Shown: positions 15,390-20,374 of the stretch, one piece after another
How the letters are laid out: each line of letters begins with the position of its first letter
How positions within the stretch are numbered: position 1 is the first letter of the stretch
Notes under the pieces: generated by a model
The model's input: the letters and a program-made list of their open reading frames with translations, nothing else
Told to the model about the DNA's origin: nothing
Database searches by the model: none
Program-made: the position numbers and the translations under genes
Origin: CAZYPU01 sp049642705
GTDB lineage: Bacteria; Omnitrophota; Gorgyraeia; JABMRN01; RBG-13-46-9
Length of the DNA stretch: 20,374 nt
Direction: 5' to 3'
Assembly: GCA_049642705.1 (NCBI GenBank)
Contig: JBARPB010000096.1
Coordinates: 1 to 20,374, forward strand

Positions 15390-16811
15390 ATGATACTTTG
15401 CATTCTCGTAACCGCCTTCATTGGCTGGAATGTTCTTTATCTTTTATCCGGCCGAAAAGGCCTTACCGGGTTTTCCTTTTTAGAACAGGCAAGTCTTTCG
15501 TACCTTTTCGGCATGGGCGTTCTGACCATCCAGATGTTTATAATGAGCCTTCGTGGGATAGGGTATACGAGGTTTAATATTTTGCTTCCGTGGGTCGTTG
15601 TTGTGGGGCTAAACCTTCTTGTAGTTATTGCAAGGCGTATAAGGGGCTTTTCCGTTCCGGGAACGGAAAGACTTCCGTTCCCGGAACGGAAAGCCGGTTT
15701 TCGCCTATCAGAGGTTACGTTAATTTGCTTAATTGCCCTCCAAACCGCTTACAACTTCTTCCGCGCGCTTATGAGGCCGATCGAGTCCTACGATGCCGTG
15801 GCGATACACGGCCTTAAGGCGAAGATGATTTATCTTGCACGCGGCATCGGCGAAAATTTCTTCGGCAATCTCTCTACTTTTTTCCACGGCGCGCACCCCG
15901 ATTACCCGTTACTTATCCCGCTCTCGCAAACCTGGGTCTATACATTTTTGGGGAATTTTAACGATATCCTTGTAAAGGCAATTTTCCCGCTTTTTTACCT
16001 CTCGTTTATTTTGGTCTTTTATGCCGTTTTGAAAAGGATAACAAAAAGCCGCTTCACAGCCCTCTTATTTACATTTTTGCTCGCAACCGTCAAGCAGTTT
16101 TCGGATTATTCCACTATCGGCTATGCCGATTTGGAGGTGGGCATTTATTTCGCTTTAGGGCTATTCTACCTCTATCTATGGTTCCGCGAAAAGGAGATAC
16201 GGTTTTTCAACATTTCCCTAATTTCGTCAATTCTCTGCCTGTGGACGAAAAACGAGGGAATGCTACTTGTTTTGGTCAACATATTTGTCTTTCTCTTTTA
16301 CCTGTTGGCGAATGTTAAAAAAAGAGAAAAGAGGAGAATCACAGCCTTCCTCCTGTATGCCGCCATACTCATATACGCTATCTCGGCCTGGAACACTTTC
16401 AGGCAAGACCATGGTCTTGTAAATGAAAACTTTAATTTATCAATGATAAGCATCGGGAATTTAATACCGGGCCTCGGCAAAATTCCGGCAATACTATACG
16501 AGTACCAGAAGCAATTTTTCGGGTTTAAGAAATGGAATATAATATGGATTTTGTCTTTTTTCGTTTTTATAACCGGGTTCAAAGCGGCGTTTTCAAAAAA
16601 CATAAAATATATAACCGCAGCGCTATTTTTATTTGCCCTCGGGTATTCGGCCATGTATATTTTCTCGGCCGTTGACATAAAATTTTTCGTGACTTCAACA
16701 GGAAGCAGGTTTCTTCTGCATATTTTGCCCGTAACCGTATTCTGGATGGCGATTGTTATTCATGAATCTGGGCGGGGACAGGTCTCTCAGCAAGGAGGCA
16801 TAATGTCATGA
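15390..16811 (+). CDS. GT-C membrane glycosyltransferase (GT39/PMT-like)
   Basis: This 473-residue polytopic protein has about a dozen hydrophobic segments. The first outer loop after helix 4 carries RPIESYDAVAIHGLKAKMIY (129-148) and HPDYPLLIPLSQTWVY (169-184); acidic residues in this loop are the usual catalytic site of PMT/ArnT-type GT-C enzymes that take sugars from polyprenyl phosphate. Later comes ADLEVGIYFALGLFYLY and CLWTKNEGML. It lacks a large soluble C-terminal domain, ending shortly after the last helix with HESGRGQVSQQGGIMS, of which GRGQVS is encoded by hairpin element B. Residues 87-101 (FSVPGTERLPFPERK), in a loop, are encoded by another perfect palindrome and may be an insertion. 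It begins two bases after the small tail-like protein, probably its partner. The acceptor is unknown. Confidence 0.82.
   Translation: MILCILVTAFIGWNVLYLLSGRKGLTGFSFLEQASLSYLFGMGVLTIQMFIMSLRGIGYTRFNILLPWVVVVGLNLLVVIARRIRGFSVPGTERLPFPERKAGFRLSEVTLICLIALQTAYNFFRALMRPIESYDAVAIHGLKAKMIYLARGIGENFFGNLSTFFHGAHPDYPLLIPLSQTWVYTFLGNFNDILVKAIFPLFYLSFILVFYAVLKRITKSRFTALLFTFLLATVKQFSDYSTIGYADLEVGIYFALGLFYLYLWFREKEIRFFNISLISSILCLWTKNEGMLLVLVNIFVFLFYLLANVKKREKRRITAFLLYAAILIYAISAWNTFRQDHGLVNENFNLSMISIGNLIPGLGKIPAILYEYQKQFFGFKKWNIIWILSFFVFITGFKAAFSKNIKYITAALFLFALGYSAMYIFSAVDIKFFVTSTGSRFLLHILPVTVFWMAIVIHESGRGQVSQQGGIMS
15649..15692. repeat. Perfect palindrome with 20-bp arms inside a coding region
   Basis: Arm 15649-15668 (TTTCCGTTCCGGGAACGGAA) and arm 15673-15692 are exact reverse complements with a 4-base spacer (AGAC). 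Each arm is itself almost palindromic (TTCCGTTCC-G-GGAACGGAA), so the element reads as two facing copies of one 19-base unit. It is translated in frame as part of a loop of the GT-C protein. Confidence 0.9.
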
Positions 16812-16827
16812 AGAGACCTGTCCCCGC
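16772..16827. repeat. Hairpin element B: perfect 16-bp inverted repeat, GGGGACAGGT type
   Basis: The left arm 16772-16787 (GCGGGGACAGGTCTCT) and right arm 16812-16827 are exact reverse complements with a 24-base spacer. The spacer holds AAGGAGG (16792-16798) and the ATGA stop-start overlap (16808-16811). The core GGGGACAGGT and total size (56 against 53 bases) match element A, and the position on an ATGA junction is the same. Confidence 0.87.
16792..16798 (+). promoter_or_regulatory. Shine-Dalgarno lying in the loop of hairpin element B
   Basis: AAGGAGG sits nine bases before ATG 16808. Both the site and the start codon fall in the loop between the two arms of element B, so in the folded mRNA they would be exposed while the stem occludes the flanks. 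Confidence 0.75.
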
Positions 16828-18391
16828 ACGAGGGCTGTTTTTTATCCTGCTTGTCGTGAGCCTGGCGTACACTCTGCCGGCTTATAACAAATACTGGGCG
16901 CCTTACGACGAAGGCATAATAACCGTGGCGTCCCAGTGCCTTTTAGCCGGAGAATTGCCATACAAAGACTTCTTTATTATCATGTACCCGCCCGGGCAAA
17001 TCTATTTCCTGGCGTTCCTTTTTAAGATTTTTTCTTTTTCCCTTACAGCCGGCAGGATATATACCGTTCTTTTGAGCGTGGGGATTTCGCTTTTGGTTTT
17101 CTATATGACGCTCATGCTCACCAAAAGGCGCCTTATTTCGCTTCTTTCGTGGTTTTTTGTTCTCGTTTCGCTTGCGCCGCGGCTGGGGGCCATACCGTCC
17201 CCTATATGGCCGGGTGTATTTTTGGGGCTTTTGACCATTTACGTCTACATGCGGTATCTTGAAAACCCGAAATATTCGTATATCATTCTTGCCGGGATTA
17301 TTGCGGGGCTTGCGGTATTATTCCGGCACGACATAGGCATTTTTGCGATTGCTTCGGTTCTCGGCTCACTTTTTATAATGGCCATCCGCGATAAAAAGGC
17401 AATTGGCCGGGCAGCGGTTTTTTCGGCAAGCGCTTTTGTAGTAATTACGCCCTGCATCGCGTATTTTGTGAGCAAATCTGCCAGCCGGGATCTGATGAAA
17501 TCGCTCATTTTCTTTCCGTTCATACACCAGAAGACCGCCAGTCTTCCTTTTCCCGCTCCGTGCTTTAATCCGAATATGATATTCCACGGAAGCTTGAGCT
17601 TCATAAAAATTAACCAGTACTACATACCAATCTTGGTTTATTTTTTCGCATTTATTTATCTTGTAAGCAGACTTTTTAAAAAGGAGCTCTATAAAGGAGA
17701 AAATCTCGCGTTGGTATCGATACTTTTATTCGGGATTTTTACGTTTAATCAGGTAATAACAAGGACAGACCCAGCGCACCTTTTAACGGTCATACAACCT
17801 GCTGCGATACTTTTCGGCTTTCTTGCGCATAAGGCGCTTTTGCAAGAGCCTAGCCCCTGGATTAAAAAAGCGCCGCTTTACGCAGCAGTTGCAATTTTAC
17901 TTTTTCTTTTTATGCTCCTTTCGGTAAAAAACATGGATAAATACGTAAAGAATAACTTCAGAAAGGTTTACAAAAAGGACGTGATAAAGACGCAGTTTGA
18001 CAGGGGTTCTATTTATGTCCCGAAAGACGAACGGGAAGAGGTACTAAAGACGCTCAGGTTTATAAAGAAAAATACCTCATCCGGCGAGAGAATATATATC
18101 GGAAACATTGTCCACTGGAAGGATGATTATAACGGGAGCATACTCCTCTATTTCCTCGCGGACAGGCTCCCGGCCACGAAATATTACGAACAGGCACCCG
18201 GGCTCCTCGCTAGGGCCGGCGTACAGGAGGAGATAAGGGACTCATTAGCGAAACACAAAACGAAGCTTCTGGTATTGCAGGACATCGTGCTTCCACGCTC
18301 ACGCGGGGACAGCCTGCTGGACGTTTTTATAAGGAAAAACTACAAGTTTGTGAAGAAATTCGGGAAATATAATATATATCTTAAGAAATGA
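16808..18391 (+). CDS. GT-C membrane glycosyltransferase (GT39/PMT/ArnT-like) with soluble tail
   Basis: This 527-residue protein has an N-terminal helix (11-25), then the first outer loop NKYWAPYDEGIITVASQCLLAGELPYKDFFIIMYPPG (27-63). The D34-E35 pair follows helix 1, where PMT/ArnT-type enzymes keep a catalytic acidic residue, and AGELPYKDF with YPPG is a common companion motif. LAVLFRHDIG (about 166-175) is another family-like stretch. About ten more helices follow, then a C-terminal soluble region of about 150 residues (from about 377) with LKTLRFIKKNTSSGERIYIGN and KLLVLQDIVL. It likely transfers a sugar from polyprenyl phosphate to a glycan, lipid or protein outside the membrane. It starts at an ATGA inside hairpin element B, so its first residues MKRPVPA come from the palindrome arm. 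It ends at an ATGA with the phosphatase gene. Confidence 0.87.
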   Translation: MKRPVPARGLFFILLVVSLAYTLPAYNKYWAPYDEGIITVASQCLLAGELPYKDFFIIMYPPGQIYFLAFLFKIFSFSLTAGRIYTVLLSVGISLLVFYMTLMLTKRRLISLLSWFFVLVSLAPRLGAIPSPIWPGVFLGLLTIYVYMRYLENPKYSYIILAGIIAGLAVLFRHDIGIFAIASVLGSLFIMAIRDKKAIGRAAVFSASAFVVITPCIAYFVSKSASRDLMKSLIFFPFIHQKTASLPFPAPCFNPNMIFHGSLSFIKINQYYIPILVYFFAFIYLVSRLFKKELYKGENLALVSILLFGIFTFNQVITRTDPAHLLTVIQPAAILFGFLAHKALLQEPSPWIKKAPLYAAVAILLFLFMLLSVKNMDKYVKNNFRKVYKKDVIKTQFDRGSIYVPKDEREEVLKTLRFIKKNTSSGERIYIGNIVHWKDDYNGSILLYFLADRLPATKYYEQAPGLLARAGVQEEIRDSLAKHKTKLLVLQDIVLPRSRGDSLLDVFIRKNYKFVKKFGKYNIYLKK

Positions 18392-18951
18392 GAAAAACGA
18401 TTTTCATCGACCGCGACGGCGTTATAAACAAAGACCCTGGCGGTTGGACTGAGCATAATTATGTAACGAGGTGGGAGGATTTCCACTTTCTGCCAAATTC
18501 AATCAAGGCAATGAAGAAACTAAATGAAGCCGGTTACGGCATAGTTATCGTATCAAATCAGGCCGGAGTGAATAAGGGTTATTATACAAAAGAAAAACTG
18601 AATGAGATAAACCAAAGGATGCTCGGGGAAATGGAGAAAAACGGCGTAAAGGTAAAAAAGGTGTATTACTGCGTGCATCAGGACAGCGATGACTGTGACT
18701 GCAGGAAACCAAAAACAGGCCTTTTCAAGCAGGCAGAGAAGGAATTGGGCGTTACGGCCGCCGGCAATTTTTTTATCGGCGACGGCAAGATGGACGTTGA
18801 AGCTGGCGCGGGAATGGGCATGAGGACGATTTTGGTTTTAAGCGGAAAAACGAATCTTGAAAAAATACGGGATTGGGATTTAAAGCCTAATTACATCTTT
18901 GACGATTTGCAGGAAGCGACGGAATTTATTTTGAAAGGAGAAAAAATTTGA
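18388..18951 (+). CDS. HAD-IIIA phosphatase, GmhB-like (heptose bisphosphate phosphatase family)
   Basis: This 187-residue cytoplasmic HAD hydrolase shows FIDRDGVIN (D8 nucleophile, D10 acid/base), IVSNQAGV (S56, N57), CRKPKTGLF (lysine 107) and FIGDGKMDVEAG (acidic metal ligands D132 and D136). The C95-x-H97 ... C103-x-C105 set is the structural zinc site characteristic of GmhB and the HisB N-domain, with a loop shorter than in E. coli GmhB. GmhB removes the C7 phosphate from heptose-1,7-bisphosphate on the way to ADP- or GDP-heptose. No isomerase, kinase or nucleotidyltransferase for heptose is in the window, so a histidinol-phosphatase or other sugar-phosphate role cannot be excluded. The GT9 gene at 2632 fits a heptose route. 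It has an ATGA overlap upstream and a TTGA overlap downstream. Confidence 0.88.
   Translation: MRKTIFIDRDGVINKDPGGWTEHNYVTRWEDFHFLPNSIKAMKKLNEAGYGIVIVSNQAGVNKGYYTKEKLNEINQRMLGEMEKNGVKVKKVYYCVHQDSDDCDCRKPKTGLFKQAEKELGVTAAGNFFIGDGKMDVEAGAGMGMRTILVLSGKTNLEKIRDWDLKPNYIFDDLQEATEFILKGEKI
18934..18940 (+). promoter_or_regulatory. Shine-Dalgarno supporting a TTG start at 18948
   Basis: AAAGGAG is seven bases upstream of TTG 18948. The TTG overlaps the phosphatase stop as TTGA and opens directly into the SDR nucleotide-binding motif KILITGGAGMVGSH, so TTG is very likely the real start. Confidence 0.8.
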
Positions 18952-19985
18952 AAATTTTAATCACGGGCGGAGCTGGCATGGTCGGAAGCCACGCCGCGGA
19001 ATTCTATGTTTTGCGCGGGGACGACGTAATAGTTCTGGACAACCTCATGCGCTCGAAATTGTTCGGCTACGATAAAAAAAGCGTGGAATATAACTGGAAT
19101 TACCTTGCGAAGTATAAAAATATAAAAAGGGTACTCGGTGACATAAGAGAGGATAAAGACCTTAAGAAAGTTATTACAAAAGATATCGATGTTGTCATAC
19201 ATACCGCGGGCCAGCCTGGCGTCGGTTTTTCAATCGAGGACCCCAGGGAGGATTATTCGATAAACGCCTTCGGGACATTCAACGTTCTTGAGCACGTGAG
19301 GAAGTCGTGCCCAAAAGCCGCTTTTATATATTGTTCTACTAATAAAGTTTACGGAGAAAACGTGAGTAATCTGCCCTTGTCCGAAACGGATAAAAGGTAT
19401 TCTTTCAAGGGTATAAGCGGCATCAGCGAAACCTTCAATATAGATCTGACGGCGCATACCCCTTATGGAGTAAGCAAGTACGCGGGGGATATTTATACGC
19501 AGGAATACGCCCACACCTACGGGATAAAGGCATGTTCGTTCCGCATGAGCTGCACCTATGGAACGCGGCAGTTCGGTTTCGAGAACCAGGGGTGGCTGGC
19601 GCACTTTATAATCTCCAATCTGACCGAGAGGCCCATTACGATTTACGGAAATGGCAAGCAGGTCCGCGACGTTCTTTATGTGGAGGACTTAATCCATGCG
19701 TTCGATTTGTTTATAAAATCGAATTTGAAAGCTGAGGTTTTCAACATAGGCGGCGGCCCGGACAATACGACCTCGCTTCTCGAATTTATCGAAACAGTTG
19801 AAGCCAAAACGGGCAAGAAAATGAAAGTGGGTTTCGATAAGTGGAGGCCTTCGGACCAGAAAGTGTATATCTCGGACATATCAAAACTGAAAAAGGCCTT
19901 AAAATGGCAACCGACCATCGGCGTAAGCGAAGGCATAGACAAGCTTCTAGATTGGGTAAAGAAAAACACAGAATTCTTTAAATGA
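18948..19985 (+). CDS. SDR epimerase, CDP-paratose 2-epimerase (TyvE/RfbE)-like
   Basis: This 345-residue cytoplasmic extended SDR has the NAD site ILITGGAGMVGSH (7-13), VLDNLMRS, GDIRED, HTAGQPGVGFSIEDPREDYSINAFGT (85-110), CSTNKVYGEN (129-138), the long SGISETFNIDLTAHTPYGVSKYAGDIYTQEY region with catalytic Y173xxxK177, and SFRMSCTYGTRQFGFENQGWLAHF. The last two blocks are hallmarks of CDP-paratose 2-epimerase (TyvE), which turns CDP-paratose into CDP-tyvelose at C2. GNGKQVRDVLYVEDLIHAFDLF and VFNIGGGPDNTTSL complete the fold. The other genes of the CDP-dideoxyhexose route are not in the window, and related epimerases act on other CDP-sugars, so the substrate is tentative. TTG start with a good Shine-Dalgarno; the next gene begins 10 bases after its stop. 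Confidence 0.87.
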   Translation: MKILITGGAGMVGSHAAEFYVLRGDDVIVLDNLMRSKLFGYDKKSVEYNWNYLAKYKNIKRVLGDIREDKDLKKVITKDIDVVIHTAGQPGVGFSIEDPREDYSINAFGTFNVLEHVRKSCPKAAFIYCSTNKVYGENVSNLPLSETDKRYSFKGISGISETFNIDLTAHTPYGVSKYAGDIYTQEYAHTYGIKACSFRMSCTYGTRQFGFENQGWLAHFIISNLTERPITIYGNGKQVRDVLYVEDLIHAFDLFIKSNLKAEVFNIGGGPDNTTSLLEFIETVEAKTGKKMKVGFDKWRPSDQKVYISDISKLKKALKWQPTIGVSEGIDKLLDWVKKNTEFFK

Positions 19986-19995
19986 GGCAGCACGC

Positions 19996-20374
19996 ATGAA
20001 GATATCCGTCATAGTCCCCATGTATAACGAGAAAGAAAATGCCCCCGTTATTCTCCAAGCCCTTGTGAATAGCGTCCGCGCGTGGCCGGACGAATACGAA
20101 ATCATAGCCGTGGACGATAACTCCACCGACAGCACGTCGCGCATTTTGAAGGATTATTCGAATAGGTATGGCGGCATTTCTGTCGTGGCACGCAAGAGCG
20201 AAAAACGGGGCATGGGAAGAGCCCTTGTTGACGGAATGAAGCAAGCCAAGGGCGATATAATCGTATGGGTCATGGGCGACCTCTCCGACAATCTGGAAAA
20301 AATACCTGAAATGGTAAAAAAGATTAAGGACGGATATGATATCGTGTTTGGCTCGAGGTATATGAAAGGCGGCT
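19996..20374 (+). CDS. GT2 polyprenyl-phosphate glycosyltransferase, DPM-like, N-terminal part
   Basis: The gene is cut by the window end; 126 codons are visible. Translation from ATG 19996 gives ISVIVPMYNEKENAPVI (3-19), IIAVDDNSTDST (36-47), KRGMGRALVDGMKQAKGDIIVW (69-90) and VFGSRYMKGG at the edge, as in dolichyl-phosphate mannose synthase-like enzymes. The metal-site loop reads VMGDLSDNLEKIPEM (92-106): the usual DAD is replaced by MGD with a further aspartate at 98, a variant I associate with some DPM-like subgroups. GAGG at 19984-19987 lies eight bases upstream and overlaps the stop of the SDR gene. It is probably the third enzyme in this cluster charging polyprenyl phosphate with a sugar. 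Whether transmembrane helices follow cannot be seen. Confidence 0.88.
   Translation, partial: MKISVIVPMYNEKENAPVILQALVNSVRAWPDEYEIIAVDDNSTDSTSRILKDYSNRYGGISVVARKSEKRGMGRALVDGMKQAKGDIIVWVMGDLSDNLEKIPEMVKKIKDGYDIVFGSRYMKGG

Noticed and set aside
18303..18314. GCGGGGACAGCC, a near match to the arm of hairpin element B
   Set aside because: It diverges after ten bases and has no complementary arm nearby. It encodes ordinary residues of the GT-C tail.
1..20374. CRISPR arrays, tRNA or rRNA genes, integrases or defence genes
   Set aside because: I saw no spaced direct-repeat array, no tRNA-like cloverleaf in the few non-coding bases, and no recombinase, nuclease or toxin motif in any translated gene.

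Overview
This window is one uninterrupted, plus-strand gene cluster for making a cell-surface or secreted glycan. It holds 18 complete genes and two cut by the window edges: the tail of an epimerase at the start and the head of a glycosyltransferase at the end. No tRNA, rRNA, CRISPR array or recognisable transposase is visible. Genes are packed with overlaps of 1 to about 35 bases or very short gaps. Many junctions are ATGA, TTGA or TGATG overlaps, which points to one translationally coupled transcript. The only gap of any size is 135 bases (8940-9074), and it is occupied by a large inverted repeat. By eye the base composition is medium (about 40-45% G+C). The gene style (many GT2 and GT-C enzymes, a B12-type radical SAM protein, TTG/GTG starts with good Shine-Dalgarno sequences) suggests an uncultured bacterium, possibly of the Omnitrophota/PVC type. 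That taxonomic guess is inference only.

Region 1 (1-3720) is the lipid-carrier and polymer section: a sugar-nucleotide epimerase tail, a WecA/MraY-type initiating phosphosugar transferase, an O-antigen ligase/polymerase-like membrane protein and a GT9 (heptosyltransferase-like) enzyme. Region 2 (3710-8137) holds three related GT2 modules, two fused in one 736-residue protein and one in the next gene. Each module carries its own C-terminal alpha/beta domain. A membrane-anchored SGNH hydrolase/acyltransferase follows. Region 3 (8166-10969) has two paralogous WaaE-like GT2 enzymes flanking an SDR epimerase that resembles dTDP-L-rhamnose 4-epimerase but carries a four-cysteine, zinc-ribbon-like insertion.

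Region 4 (10962-18391) pairs polyprenyl-phosphate-sugar synthase-like GT2 proteins (10962, 12888, and a third beginning at 19996) with three multi-pass GT-C enzymes (11686 GT87-like, 15390 and 16808 GT39/PMT-like). It also has a B12-binding radical SAM enzyme and a small membrane protein that looks like a detached GT-C tail domain. Region 5 (18388-20374) has a GmhB-like HAD phosphatase, a CDP-paratose 2-epimerase-like SDR and the start of another polyprenyl-phosphate glycosyltransferase.

The inferred flow is: nucleotide sugars are made and epimerised; cytoplasmic GT2/GT9 enzymes extend a lipid-linked glycan begun by the WecA-like enzyme; polyprenyl-phosphate sugars made by the DPM/DPG-like enzymes feed the GT-C enzymes on the outer face; the Wzy/WaaL-like protein polymerises or ligates; and SGNH and radical SAM enzymes modify the product.

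The least ordinary signals are small DNA palindromes embedded in this coding-dense cluster. Two GGGGACAGGT hairpins sit exactly on ATGA stop-start junctions and bracket a two-gene cassette. A 20-bp-arm palindrome lies in frame inside a membrane-protein gene. A long imperfect palindrome with four tandem GGTTGC units fills the only gap.
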